From Magnetococcales bacterium (lineage in GTDB: Bacteria; Pseudomonadota; Magnetococcia; Magnetococcales; UBA8363): a DNA stretch of 64,000 nucleotides. Where the stretch lies: assembly GCA_015228925.1 (NCBI GenBank), contig JADGCQ010000003.1, positions 33,103 to 97,102 on the forward strand, given 5' to 3'. Numbering within the stretch: the first letter of the stretch is position 1; the number at the start of each line of letters is the position of its first letter. Of this stretch, positions 48,904-58,003 are shown piece after piece. The translations under genes were made by a program, and so were the position numbers. Below the pieces are notes generated by a model that worked only from the letters and a program-made list of their open reading frames with translations, made no database searches and was not told the DNA's origin.

Positions 48904-49126
48904 CTTGACCGTAATCGATATTGCGCGACGGCATCACCGTGGAAATAGCGTGTTTGAAAACCAGTTGTGTCACACTGTTTTTTAACAACAGGCAATAATT
49001 ATCGAAAGAGGTGACGACCCCCTGCAACTTGATGCCGTTGATCAGAAAGACGGTAACGGGGACTTTTTCCTTGCGCAACGCATTCAGAAACGGATCCTGG
49101 ACACTGTGTATGGACTGACCCGCCAT
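48893..49126 (-). CDS. hfq: Hfq RNA chaperone
   Basis: The 77-residue protein has both Sm motifs: [39 protein letters not shown] and the second-motif variant [12 protein letters not shown]. The distal and proximal RNA-binding residues (Q, D, F, and the KH of FKHA) are present. It forms a hexamer that pairs small RNAs with mRNAs. GGGAGGGG precedes the ATG. Transcribed with hflX. Confidence 0.97.
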   Translation of the reverse strand: MAGQSIHSVQDPFLNALRKEKVPVTVFLINGIKLQGVVTSFDNYCLLLKNSVTQLVFKHAISTVMPSRNIDYGQGDE

Positions 49127-49371
49127 GGCAAACCCCTCCCTTGATATTCTTGATGATTTGGAAGTTTTGGCGATGTTGTTTTATTTTTCCAGACTTGCAC
49201 ACCAAAATTCCCGCGCCCCTCAGCATAAGGACAGGGGAACCTCTTGGCAAGCGCAATCTTCCATAGACCCTGTGAAAAATGACCGTTTAGTATCTGGTGT
49301 TGCCTTGGCCTGGCAATTCACCGATAATGCCTTACGGTTGCCTTTGGTTGATTATAGGGTCAGGTAGACGG

Positions 49372-51693
49372 ATGATGAGCTTAGAAACTCCGAACGACAC
49401 AACCTCCGCGTCTGGTGGGGAAAATACAGCCGATAGCGTGACGGATGCGGCTATTACCATCTACGCGGCGATTGAATCCCATGCGGACAATCTTTCCACG
49501 CTTATCGAGAATGGGTTGGCCCTTTTCCCGACCGAGGCTGAAATTCTACATGTGGCCGCGTTGGTTGCCCTGATGGAGGGCCAACCCAATGCATGTCTTG
49601 GTTACCAAAAACGATTAGCCCAAAGATATGAGCTTTTGCAAAAGGACCATTTCCTGTATGCCATCGCGCTAGGCCAGAAAAAGCAATGGGCCAAGGCTGT
49701 TCAGATCGTTACAAAGTATCGGATCTTGACCATAAAACCGGGAAATTTCTATGCAAACGCACCACGAATTACGAAGTGGATTGCGGAGTGGATGGCGGTG
49801 CTGCGTGCCAAGGCGATTCAGACACCTGGAAACCGTCCTGGAGACAAAAAAACGGTACCCGTCAAACAGCCTGCCAAGTCGTCTGGCAAGAAGGTCGTTC
49901 CAGGGGTAGGCCCCAAGAAAAATGTTGATCCGCCGACACCGGAGATCCCCGAACTTCCACAATTTGCAGCCGATATTCCCATTCATTTTTCCTGGCCGGA
50001 GGGGAACGTATTGAATCCTCCCGCTGTCATGGAAGAGGGGGAAGATTTTGCATGGTTCCGTCTGCGGGGGGAGTTGATCAATCTGAGCTTGTTGCAAGGC
50101 TTTGATGAACTGTTATGTCTGAGCCATCTGCACCAAGTGGATACCTATTGGTATCAGGTGGAGACGGTCCGCAAGGTTCTTAGGCAATTTCGGGGGCGCG
50201 TGTTGTTGGCGGATGAGGTGGGCCTTGGGAAAACCATCGAGGCTGGCATGGTCCTTAAGGAATATCTCCTCCGTGGCATGGCCGATCGGGTTTTAATCTT
50301 GACCCCTGCATCTTTGGTTGGACAATGGCAGGAGGAGATGGAAAGCAAGTTTGGTCTTTCCTTTGAGAGCAGTTACAACCCCCTGCTGCGTACCGATCCT
50401 CAGGCTTTTTGGGGACAAAAACGGATCATTGCATCCGTTGCGGCGGCGCGTCGAGACCCACATTTTTCCATTTTGGCCCAGCAAAATTTTGATTTGGTGA
50501 TCGTTGATGAGGCCCACCATCTGAAAAACCGCAATACCATGAACTGGAAGCTGGTCGATGCGCTGCAAAAACGGTTTTTGATTTTGCTATCCGCGACGCC
50601 GGTTCAAAATAGTTTGGTCGAGCTTTATAACCTGTTGACGTTGTTGAAACCGGGAATTTTCAAAACGGAAAAGGAATTTCGCAACGCCTACATGACCCCG
50701 GGGAAACCGCGTGTTCCGTCGAATCGTCAACAACTGCGCGATCTCATGCGCGAGGTGATGATCCGTAATACCCGTTCCCTGGTGGATGTGCGTCTGCCAC
50801 CACGCCATGCGGTGACGATCCGTTTGGATGCGGAAGGGGAGGAACGAGCCTGCTATGAGACCTTGACCCGTTTGATCAGCGAGACGCATGGGCAGGGAGA
50901 AAATCACCATCGGATGGCATTGCATCATCTGCTCACGGCGGCGGGATCTTCACCCGCCGCCTGTGCGGCGGCGACGGGCCGTTTTGTTTCCCGAAATCAG
51001 GAGGATGTCCGCTGGAAGAAAATCCATAAGCGTTATCAAAGCCTGGGGGGTGGCGTTAAGGAGAAGGCGTTGTTGGAGCTTTTGCGCCGTAATCCCAGCG
51101 AGAAAAAAATGGTTTTTGTCCATCATCGGGAAACCATGGAGCAATTGGATCGTCTCCTCAAGGAGGCTGGGATTTTGTTTGTTCGATTCGATGGCAGCAT
51201 GGGTGGCCCCGCCAAAGATGCCGCCATAGACAGTTTCAAAGATCATGCGCCGGTCCTGTTGTGTACGGAATCGGGAGGCGAAGGGCGCAACGTTCAATTT
51301 TGCAATACTTTGATTAATTTTGATCTGCCGTGGAACCCGATGACCATCGAGCAAAGAATTGGCCGTATTCACCGTATCGGACAGGTTCGGGAAGTGTTTA
51401 TTTTCAACTTGGTGGTTCGGAATACGGTGGAAGATCATGTGCTTCAGATTTTGGATGAGAAAATCAACATGTTTGAGTTGGTTGTTGGGGAGGTGGACGC
51501 TATTTTGGGGGAAATGGATGACCAGAAGGAATTTGCCGAAATGGTCTATTCTGCGTGGGTTGAGACTACCGAGAATCAGAGGACATCGGCCTTTATCGAA
51601 CTGGGCAATCGGATGGCCACCGCCAAGGCACGTTACGAAGATGTGAAAGCTTTGGATACCAACCTTTTTGGTCAGGAGTTTGAAACCGGATGA
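49372..51693 (+). CDS. SNF2/RapA-class helicase with N-terminal TPR-like region, first gene of a two-gene unit
   Basis: The product is about 773 residues; the frame is open from 49297, and the paired ATGs at 49372/49375 have AGG upstream. Residues 1-190 are helical with a TPR-like part and a Lys/Pro-rich linker, and match no RapA domain. The helicase core has Q-like FDELLCLSHLHQVDTYWYQ, Walker A ADEVGLGKTIEAG, DEAH box VIVDEAHHLKN, LLSATPVQNS, and in the second lobe FVHHRE, ESGGEGRNVQ and QRIGRIHRIGQ. All ATPase residues are intact, so ATP-driven DNA or RNA-polymerase remodelling is likely. It overlaps the next gene by ATGA. Confidence 0.85.
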   Translation: MMSLETPNDTTSASGGENTADSVTDAAITIYAAIESHADNLSTLIENGLALFPTEAEILHVAALVALMEGQPNACLGYQKRLAQRYELLQKDHFLYAIALGQKKQWAKAVQIVTKYRILTIKPGNFYANAPRITKWIAEWMAVLRAKAIQTPGNRPGDKKTVPVKQPAKSSGKKVVPGVGPKKNVDPPTPEIPELPQFAADIPIHFSWPEGNVLNPPAVMEEGEDFAWFRLRGELINLSLLQGFDELLCLSHLHQVDTYWYQVETVRKVLRQFRGRVLLADEVGLGKTIEAGMVLKEYLLRGMADRVLILTPASLVGQWQEEMESKFGLSFESSYNPLLRTDPQAFWGQKRIIASVAAARRDPHFSILAQQNFDLVIVDEAHHLKNRNTMNWKLVDALQKRFLILLSATPVQNSLVELYNLLTLLKPGIFKTEKEFRNAYMTPGKPRVPSNRQQLRDLMREVMIRNTRSLVDVRLPPRHAVTIRLDAEGEERACYETLTRLISETHGQGENHHRMALHHLLTAAGSSPAACAAATGRFVSRNQEDVRWKKIHKRYQSLGGGVKEKALLELLRRNPSEKKMVFVHHRETMEQLDRLLKEAGILFVRFDGSMGGPAKDAAIDSFKDHAPVLLCTESGGEGRNVQFCNTLINFDLPWNPMTIEQRIGRIHRIGQVREVFIFNLVVRNTVEDHVLQILDEKINMFELVVGEVDAILGEMDDQKEFAEMVYSAWVETTENQRTSAFIELGNRMATAKARYEDVKALDTNLFGQEFETG

Positions 51694-52865
51694 GTGAACG
51701 TTTGCGACATTTTGCCTCCGAGCTTTTGGAACGGTCGGGGTCTGTTGTCGAGCTGATTGATCCCGATGGGATGGAAGTTCTTTCGCCACCGGAGGTGCGG
51801 AAGGTTCTTTCTCTGCCTGAAATGGCGCGTCTTGGGTTTTCGTCCGAATTACCGGAAGGTGCCCAAAGGGTTGGTTTGGAATCGGATTGGTTGGAACGGT
51901 TCCAGGGATTGCTGGGGGATCGTGGTCGTTGGCACTACCGGAGGTGGCGATCGAACCCGCTGCCCCCTTCCCATCCAGAAAAAATTTTGGAACATGGATT
52001 TCTTTTAAATAATGCCGTGTTCCGTTTGGAAAAAGTCATACCCGCCTGGACCCGTTATGTGATTATGGTGTTCCGTTTTACCGCCCTGTCTGAAGAAAAA
52101 CGGGAGGGGGTGATTCGTGTGGGTATCAACATGGCCAATGGCGCGACCATGGATCATTTTCTGGACAATCTGTGGCCGGAACTTTTTGTGGAGGAGTCGG
52201 AAACTTTGGGCGAGGATGGTGGGGGGGGATCCATCGTCGCGGGACTTCCCGAGGTGTGGGGGGGACAAAAAATGGCCACGGCCCTGCATCGTTCTTTGCC
52301 ACCACGGGTTGCGCAACATCTGGGGAGATTCATTCAGGGACTTAAACGGCGTCAGGAGCGGGACAGTGAGCGACTGCATGGTTATTTTTCCGATATGCGG
52401 AAAGAGATTGTGGCGCGGATGGCCAAAGATGCGAAAGGGGCCAAGGAGATCAACCCTGAGGATGCCGAAAAATATAAACTGCGCCTGGATTCCATCGAAC
52501 GGGAATACAACAGTAAAATAGTCGATTTACGGCAAAAGTATGCTTTGAACGTGGAGACAACGTTCATTCAGGGGATGGTTTTGGAGATGCCGGTCTTTCG
52601 TTTGAATCTTCTTCTCAGGCGCAAAAAAGGGGAGCGTCGTATTCATTTGGATTGGAATCCGCTGGTACGGAAGTTGGAGACGCCGCCGTGTGAATATAGT
52701 TTTACGGGAACACCGTTACGGACCGTTTGCGACGATGCGTTGCATCTGGTCAGCCTGGATGCGCATTCCGGGTGTCCGCATTGTGGTAAACCATTTTGTC
52801 GTGCATGTCATGAGGATCACTGCCCCAAGTGCCATGCTCCAACGGGGGATCTTTCAGCCAAATGA
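51690..52865 (+). CDS. Partner of the SNF2 helicase with C-terminal zinc ribbon, unknown function
   Basis: The 391-residue protein has an unfamiliar N-terminal domain (1-220) and a charged coiled-coil-like helix (about 215-300, RRQERDSERLHGYFSDMRKE and KYKLRLDSIEREY). An RHS-like strand region follows, then a C-terminal zinc-binding cluster of three CxxC pairs, CPHC..CRAC..CPKC. Coupling by a 4-base overlap makes it almost certainly a functional partner of the helicase. I do not recognise the family. It has no signal peptide or membrane span. Confidence 0.75.
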   Translation: MSERLRHFASELLERSGSVVELIDPDGMEVLSPPEVRKVLSLPEMARLGFSSELPEGAQRVGLESDWLERFQGLLGDRGRWHYRRWRSNPLPPSHPEKILEHGFLLNNAVFRLEKVIPAWTRYVIMVFRFTALSEEKREGVIRVGINMANGATMDHFLDNLWPELFVEESETLGEDGGGGSIVAGLPEVWGGQKMATALHRSLPPRVAQHLGRFIQGLKRRQERDSERLHGYFSDMRKEIVARMAKDAKGAKEINPEDAEKYKLRLDSIEREYNSKIVDLRQKYALNVETTFIQGMVLEMPVFRLNLLLRRKKGERRIHLDWNPLVRKLETPPCEYSFTGTPLRTVCDDALHLVSLDAHSGCPHCGKPFCRACHEDHCPKCHAPTGDLSAK

Positions 52866-52893
52866 TAGCGAGGGTGCATCGTGAAACGCGCCA

Positions 52894-53151
52894 TCAGAAG
52901 CTTTTCCATTCGTCCAGCGGCAGACCTTCAGCCGCGATGGTGGCGTTGTAAGCGGTAATGAAGTCGGCGTGATCTTCGCGCCATTTGCGCTCCTGTTCCC
53001 GCCGCATAACTTCACGCAGGTGGTTATCGCAGACCCGCGAAATGTTGATTCCGAGGCATTTGGCGGCCTCCAGCACATCGCTGCTCAGGCTCAGATTGGT
53101 GGCGCGTTTATCGGACGTGCCGGTACGCCCACGTTGGGCAGTTTGCATCAT
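52894..53151 (-). CDS. ccdA: CcdA-type antitoxin without a CcdB partner
   Basis: The 85-residue protein shows the CcdA layout. A ribbon-helix-helix N-terminal part (RATNLSLSSDVLEAAKCLG) is followed by a C-terminal toxin-binding segment ending GLPLDEWKSF. In complete pairs ccdB follows immediately; here the downstream sequence is the convergent zinc-ribbon gene, and no CcdB-like frame exists on either side. The ATG overlaps the stop of the preceding gene (ATGA), so it is translated from the csrA operon. Confidence 0.82.
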   Translation of the reverse strand: MMQTAQRGRTGTSDKRATNLSLSSDVLEAAKCLGINISRVCDNHLREVMRREQERKWREDHADFITAYNATIAAEGLPLDEWKSF

Positions 53152-53561
53152 GCAGATTTTTTCTTCTTCTTTGAACCCTTCTTTTTTTTCTTTTTCGGGT
53201 CCGGGTGTACGTCGGGCGATTCCGGTAATTCGGATTGGGGTGGGGAGGCGGGGATGGAAACGTCCAGTCGGGATTGCAGGGCTTGGGTTAGTTCCTGCTC
53301 GCGGCTTAATGAGGCCCGTAACTGCTGACTCAGGAGGTCTGCTTGCAGTTGTTTATAGCCTAATTGATGAAACGCGGTATGCAATAATTCGGAGACCGTG
53401 ATCGGCTGATCCACGGGGTGGTTGGTTTCCGATAAAAATTGTTCCAACGCCTCCGCCGCAATACCGACAATCCAGGCGGCGTCGGCGATCTTCAACGCAG
53501 GAAGTTCATTCAGTTTGGATTGAAATTTTTTATTCATGGTTGGCTCGAATCCATCATTCAA
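53148..53561 (-). CDS. Unrecognised 137-residue protein with Lys-rich tail, between csrA and ccdA
   Basis: The N-terminal 90 residues are helical ([40 protein letters not shown]) and end in a short coiled-coil-like stretch. The tail is Pro/Ser-rich and then almost all Lys ([15 protein letters not shown]). Both ends overlap neighbours by ATGA (csrA upstream, ccdA downstream), so three genes form a tightly coupled unit. It does not resemble CcdB, FliW or any flagellar chaperone I know. Nucleic-acid binding by the basic tail is possible. Confidence 0.6.
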   Translation of the reverse strand: MNDGFEPTMNKKFQSKLNELPALKIADAAWIVGIAAEALEQFLSETNHPVDQPITVSELLHTAFHQLGYKQLQADLLSQQLRASLSREQELTQALQSRLDVSIPASPPQSELPESPDVHPDPKKKKKKGSKKKKKSA

Positions 53562-53794
53562 CCACCGCCGGAAAGGATGCGTGAGGCTTGATCCAGAACC
53601 GAATCGGGCATACGTCGGTTTGCCTTGCGGGTCTCCCGCTTGATCTTGTCGTAAATCTCCTCCCGATGCACCTGGACATCTCGCGGTGCCTCAATCCCAA
53701 TGCGCACCTGATTCCCCTTGATCCCCAACAGGGTAATCTTGATCTCGTCGCCGATGTTCAGGCTTTCACCAATTCTCCGTGTTAAAATCAACAT
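53558..53794 (-). CDS. csrA: CsrA RNA-binding translational regulator
   Basis: The 78-residue protein begins [18 protein letters not shown]. It contains [18 protein letters not shown] and [10 protein letters not shown], with the RNA-binding Arg of strand 5 (VHREEI) present. ATG 53794 is chosen because it is the conserved start and GGGGA lies 7 bases before it; a TTG at 53800 is an alternative. CsrA binds GGA motifs in mRNA leaders and controls motility and storage genes, which fits its place downstream of flgN. Confidence 0.95.
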   Translation of the reverse strand: MLILTRRIGESLNIGDEIKITLLGIKGNQVRIGIEAPRDVQVHREEIYDKIKRETRKANRRMPDSVLDQASRILSGGG

Positions 53795-54017
53795 GGTCAA
53801 ATCCCCGCATCACGCTAAGTGAAAGATGAAAAACCGTGGCAGGATGGTGTCTCGCCATCCCAAGTGGAGCTACGTGGGCCTTGCGCAAGGGGCGTGATGC
53901 GGGTCAAAATCGGCTTGCGAGCGGTTACAACAAATCCATTGTTTCACAAGCGTTCAGGCCACATCCTGTGCCCCGTCTCAAAGGTGGAAAACAGTGCCAC
54001 AATACGTCTTGAAACAC

Positions 54018-54548
54018 CTACAACTGTTTGGATATCAAATGAAACCGCGATGTCGAGGCATGACGGTTCCCTTTGCGGTTGTACGAGGCAACCGGTCCTT
54101 GGGTACTCTCCTTCAAGGCACGCAATATCGATTCCGTCGCAGACAGTACCCCGGTGAAAGCCGCTTGGTTGTGTCGGTTGATACGGTCGGCCTTGGCAAT
54201 CTCTTCCGTCAGTTGCCCGCGCAGGGCAATAAGGCCGGTATTACCCCCCAACGCCTCATCCAACGATTTTAAATTGAGCCGTTCCCCCGAAAGACCCAGA
54301 CGCGCCCCAAGCTGACGGGTCATCTTCTGCCGCAGTTGATCATGGGCATGAATCTCCTCCAGGGTGTGTCCAATGTGCGTCGCAAGCTCTTCCAATCGAT
54401 CAGGATTGCGTTGGTTGAGTGCCTCCCTCTCTTGTTCCAGCAGATGCGAAAGAGTCCGGTATAACGCCACCATGGGGGTCGCCAATTCAATCAGCTTGCC
54501 CACTTCGGTTTTGATCATCTGGGCAACATCGGGTTGGGAGGTGGCCAT
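54018..54548 (-). CDS. flgN: FlgN-family flagellar chaperone
   Basis: The 176-residue helical protein has the FlgN pattern, including LIELATPMVALYRTLSHLLE with EREALNQRNPDRLEEL downstream, and a long C-terminal helix with HNQAAFTGVL. FlgN escorts hook-filament junction proteins FlgK and FlgL. It follows flgM by 7 bases in the flg cluster. Identification rests on the helical pattern and position. Confidence 0.82.
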   Translation of the reverse strand: MATSQPDVAQMIKTEVGKLIELATPMVALYRTLSHLLEQEREALNQRNPDRLEELATHIGHTLEEIHAHDQLRQKMTRQLGARLGLSGERLNLKSLDEALGGNTGLIALRGQLTEEIAKADRINRHNQAAFTGVLSATESILRALKESTQGPVASYNRKGNRHASTSRFHLISKQL

Positions 54549-54555
54549 GGGGGCG

Positions 54556-54870
54556 TTACATCACCTTTCTGCGTTCCATCAACACATGGCGCAAAATCTT
54601 ATCGGCGACCGCCACGCTGTCAACTTGGTAGTTCCCATTGGCAATGGCTTCCCGAATAGGGGCAACTTTTGCCGTGCGAACATCGGGTGAGGCATGGGCC
54701 ACTTCATCGGCCAGATTGATGGTGCGCGATATGTTGGAGACCGAAACATCATCCCGCCGCGTGGGCGAACCGGAACGGGCCGTTGGTCTCCCCCCCGTAC
54801 TGCCAGAAACCCGTCGCCCGGTAATGCGGGTGAGCCGGTTGCTATCGGTGCTTTTGATTTTTGTGACCAT
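54556..54870 (-). CDS. flgM: FlgM anti-sigma-28 factor
   Basis: The 104-residue protein starts at ATG 54870 (MVTKIKSTDSNRLTRI), with GAGGG upstream; the frame continues to 54906. The N-terminal half is polar and unstructured. The C-terminal sigma-binding part reads VRTAKVAPIREAIANGNYQV and DSVAVADKILRHVL, matching FlgM. It holds FliA inactive until the hook is complete and FlgM is exported. Confidence 0.9.
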   Translation of the reverse strand: MVTKIKSTDSNRLTRITGRRVSGSTGGRPTARSGSPTRRDDVSVSNISRTINLADEVAHASPDVRTAKVAPIREAIANGNYQVDSVAVADKILRHVLMERRKVM

Positions 54871-54997
54871 GGAATTCCCTCGTCTCTTGCCCCATTCCGG
54901 GGTCAATTTTATGGGGTTGCCAATGTTTCAACCGTCAAAAGTTTGCTGAAAAACTGGCTTCTTGGTGCCGATGATGCCCTTGACCCACGATTCATGA

Positions 54998-55465
54998 TCA
55001 TTTTAATGCACTTTTCGGTCCAAACCCTGTTGCTTGCATGGCATTCGTTTCAGACTGCAACTTTACCAGACCCTTCTGGGCGGCATCAACCGTTGGATCG
55101 GACTGGGCGATAGGTTGTGTGGATTGGATCTGATAGCGTTTGACGAGTTGCTTGAATATCATGTCTCCCAATCCGATCCCAGAACCGGCCTGTCCCTTTC
55201 CGCCCCGACGGCTCATCGCGGTTGCATACTCGGTGTCCAGCATATCACGGAATATCTTCTCACCTTGGCTCTCACGGATCAACCCTTCCCCGCTTTCATC
55301 TTTGGGAATGGTTTTACGCATGGCCGACAGCATCTGCTTGACGAACAACGCCTCGAAATCGGCGGCGGCCCCACGCAGACGCTGTTCATCATGGGGCGTC
55401 AGCGTCGTCTGCCGGGGTTTATGGACGGGCGGTAACTTGGGATCAAGACCGACAGCCTGGCTCAT
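54998..55465 (-). CDS. flgJ: FlgJ-type rod-binding protein without muramidase domain
   Basis: The 155-residue protein shows the rod-binding domain: LRGAAADFEALFVKQMLSAM, ESQGEKIFRDMLDTEYATAM, GSGIGLGDMIFKQL. FlgJ of enterics has an additional C-terminal glucosaminidase; here the protein ends after the rod-capping part, as in alphaproteobacteria. The start overlaps the flgI stop as ATGA. Confidence 0.92.
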   Translation of the reverse strand: MSQAVGLDPKLPPVHKPRQTTLTPHDEQRLRGAAADFEALFVKQMLSAMRKTIPKDESGEGLIRESQGEKIFRDMLDTEYATAMSRRGGKGQAGSGIGLGDMIFKQLVKRYQIQSTQPIAQSDPTVDAAQKGLVKLQSETNAMQATGFGPKSALK

Positions 55466-56562
55466 AATATCTCCAACTCCGCTTGCAAAGCCCCGGCGGC
55501 TTTGATCGATTGCAGGATGGTGATTAAATCACGGGGGGTGACACCGATCTTGTTCAGGTTGCGTACCAAGTCTCCCAAAGTAACCCCCTGCCGCATCTGG
55601 ATGACACGGGCATCGGACTCAGTTTGTTGAATGTCGGTATTGTTGACCACTGCCGTCTCGCCATCGCTCAATGGTCCTGGCTGACTGACTGTGGGATTTT
55701 CGGTGACCTTGATGCTCAGGTTGCCATGGGCTAGGGCGACCGTGGAGACGCGCACGTTCTCTCCCATAACGATGGTTCCGGTCCGCTCGTTGACGACGAC
55801 CTTGGCCGGTTGATCCGGGTCAACCTGAAGATTTTCCATGCGGGAGATTAAGGAGACCAGCTTTCCCTGGTAGGGGGCGGGAATCGTCAGATGGATGGTC
55901 CCCGAATCCAAGGCGCTGGCCGCCGTACCGCCCAACAGTTCATTGATGCTGCCAACGACGCGATTGGCGGTGGTAAAGTCTGGATTCTTCAACGATAACT
56001 GTAGCGTATTTTCCTTGTTTAACGCAAAGGGTATCTCGCGTTCGATGATGGCCCCTCCGCTGATGCGGGCGACCGTCGTATGATTTTTCTGCTGCGTCTG
56101 GTTGGCTCCGCCCGCAAACGAGCCGCCCAAAACGACACCACCCTGCGCCACCGCATAGACGCGACCATCGGCACCCTTGAGGGGGGTCATGATGAGGGTT
56201 CCCCCCTGGAGCGATTTGGCGTCACCCACCGACGATAAGGTGGCATCCAGCCGCGATCCCTGACGGGCAAACGGTGGCATGGTGGCGGTCACCATGACCG
56301 AGGCGACGTTGGCCATCCTGGCCGCCTCCTCCATGGAAATCCCCAGCCGTTCCAACATGACCCGCAAAGATTGATTGGTAAAAACGGCACTGCTGTCACC
56401 GGTGCCACCCAAACCGACTACCAAGCCAAAACCGGTCAAGGGATTGTCCCGGACCCCTTCGATGTCCACGACATCCTTGAGGCGTGCCGCTTCAGCGGTT
56501 CCGATGGCAACCATCGGTGTCAGCAGCAGAAAAAAAAGCGATAGGGCGATACGTATCATCAT
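55462..56562 (-). CDS. flgI: FlgI flagellar P-ring protein
   Basis: The start ATG 56562 (MMIRIALSLFFLLLTPMVAI) gives a signal peptide ending near AEAA; the open frame continues to 56652. The 366-residue product has the FlgI pattern RLKDVVDIEGVRDNPLTGFG, LVVGLGGTGDSS, VVVNERTGTIVMG and a final SIKAAGALQAELEIL. It builds the periplasmic bushing of the flagellar rod. It lies 4 bases after flgH. Confidence 0.97.
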   Translation of the reverse strand: MMIRIALSLFFLLLTPMVAIGTAEAARLKDVVDIEGVRDNPLTGFGLVVGLGGTGDSSAVFTNQSLRVMLERLGISMEEAARMANVASVMVTATMPPFARQGSRLDATLSSVGDAKSLQGGTLIMTPLKGADGRVYAVAQGGVVLGGSFAGGANQTQQKNHTTVARISGGAIIEREIPFALNKENTLQLSLKNPDFTTANRVVGSINELLGGTAASALDSGTIHLTIPAPYQGKLVSLISRMENLQVDPDQPAKVVVNERTGTIVMGENVRVSTVALAHGNLSIKVTENPTVSQPGPLSDGETAVVNNTDIQQTESDARVIQMRQGVTLGDLVRNLNKIGVTPRDLITILQSIKAAGALQAELEIL

Positions 56563-56566
56563 GGGA

Positions 56567-57268
56567 TCACAACAGATTAAGGGTAGACAGGGTGCGGAAG
56601 AAAATATTGGGCCGCTGAATGTCCGATTGATCCCCTTCACCGGAATATTCAATACGGGCGTCGGCGATCATATCGGAATTGATGGAATTCTTGTTATCGA
56701 TATCCTCCGGGCGGACAACCCCCGCAATGATGATGACTTGATTTTCATTATCCATCGTAATATCCCGCCGCCCCTCGATGCGCAGGTTCCCATTGCTGAG
56801 GACTTCGGTCACCAGACAGGAAATGGTCGCTGTCAACTTGGCGGCCCGTTCATTGCTGCCATCTGCATTGCTTTCCGCAGCCCCAGTGGCTTGGGTCAGG
56901 GCGTTGAGGGAAACCCCCTTGGTGGGATCAATCTTCAACAGGGTATCCAGATTCGGGCTGGTGATCCCAAAGCCGGTGGTACTATCCTTTTTGAGTTCCG
57001 ATTTGGCCTTACTGGTGGAGGTGGCACTTTCCAAAATCCGAACTTTGACGATATCACCCACATAGCGGGCCTTGTTGTCTTCAAACATGGAATTCCGGCG
57101 CGAGGTTTGCCAGATGGATCCCTTGTTGGGGGCAAAGACTTCGGGAGGGGTCGGTTGCACGATGGCGACCGGCTCGGCGGGCCGCTGGGAGGCTCGCGTC
57201 ATACCGCAACCACTCATGGGGACGGTCAGCGCCAAGGCCATGCCGATGGCCAATTTGGAATGTTTCAT
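56567..57268 (-). CDS. flgH: FlgH flagellar L-ring lipoprotein
   Basis: Starting at ATG 57268, the 233-residue product has a lipoprotein signal with lipobox VPMSGC (Cys at about residue 21). FlgH blocks follow: GSIWQTSRRNSMFEDNKARY, VGDIVKVRILESATST, LRIEGRRDITMDNENQVIII and GVVRPEDI, ending FFRTLSTLNLL. It forms the outer-membrane ring. Confidence 0.97.
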   Translation of the reverse strand: MKHSKLAIGMALALTVPMSGCGMTRASQRPAEPVAIVQPTPPEVFAPNKGSIWQTSRRNSMFEDNKARYVGDIVKVRILESATSTSKAKSELKKDSTTGFGITSPNLDTLLKIDPTKGVSLNALTQATGAAESNADGSNERAAKLTATISCLVTEVLSNGNLRIEGRRDITMDNENQVIIIAGVVRPEDIDNKNSINSDMIADARIEYSGEGDQSDIQRPNIFFRTLSTLNLL

Positions 57269-57288
57269 GTGGATTCCTCCCTGTTGCC

Positions 57289-58002
57289 TTACCATGTGCC
57301 CACCTGGACCGTTCCCGGAGCCGATATACGGGCTTCATACCGCATTTGACTGTCGGGATTGCGCAGTTGGATGACATCACCGACCCGCCCTTTTTCCAGG
57401 GCAACCGCCGTGGCTTCGATCATCAGGCCCGGTTCGCTGGCTACCAGTACCCGTACCCGTTCCCCTTGCGCGACCGCCAACGGCCTTTCAAACCAGGAAC
57501 TGCGCAAGGCGACCCCCGGTTCAATACGACGGGTGGCGGCAAATCCAAGAATTTCCCCATCATCGCGGACTAAATCGGGGGGGAGGCGTGTCAGGGAAAC
57601 GGTCTGCCATACCACGTCATCGGCCCCAATCATTTGGCCCCGTTGCACAATCTGCTTGATGACGGGAATTTGAAATTCCAATTTTAAATCCACCGTCATC
57701 CGTAATCTTTTTTCCGTTTTCCCATTGACCAGCAGTGCCACTGCTACCGAGTGCTGACCAGAGTTATCCTTGAGGGTGCCGGTCTCTACCATGCAATCCA
57801 ACGGGCCATCGGGCAGTCGCAGGGCATAACGGTATCGGACCTCTTCGACACGCAACTCCGAACCCTGACTGACGAGGAGGGATTGCAGTTTTTCGGCGAC
57901 CATCCGATTGATTGTGTCGGCGGTGACTTCCTGGGACCAAGCAGGGAGCGTCAAAAACACCACCATCAGTCCAACGAAGGCCGCCAGGGGTGTGCGCACC
58001 AT
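57289..58002 (-). CDS. flgA: FlgA P-ring assembly chaperone
   Basis: The 237-residue protein has a signal peptide ending near PAWS. An N-terminal domain is followed by the SAF-like C-terminal part: VIKQIVQRGQMIGADDVVW, TRRIEPGVALRSSWFERP, VAQGERVRVLVASEPGLMI and AVALEKGRVGDVIQLRN. It helps FlgI assemble around the rod. It lies one base before flgG. Confidence 0.94.
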   Translation of the reverse strand: MVRTPLAAFVGLMVVFLTLPAWSQEVTADTINRMVAEKLQSLLVSQGSELRVEEVRYRYALRLPDGPLDCMVETGTLKDNSGQHSVAVALLVNGKTEKRLRMTVDLKLEFQIPVIKQIVQRGQMIGADDVVWQTVSLTRLPPDLVRDDGEILGFAATRRIEPGVALRSSWFERPLAVAQGERVRVLVASEPGLMIEATAVALEKGRVGDVIQLRNPDSQMRYEARISAPGTVQVGTW

Positions 58003-58003
58003 G

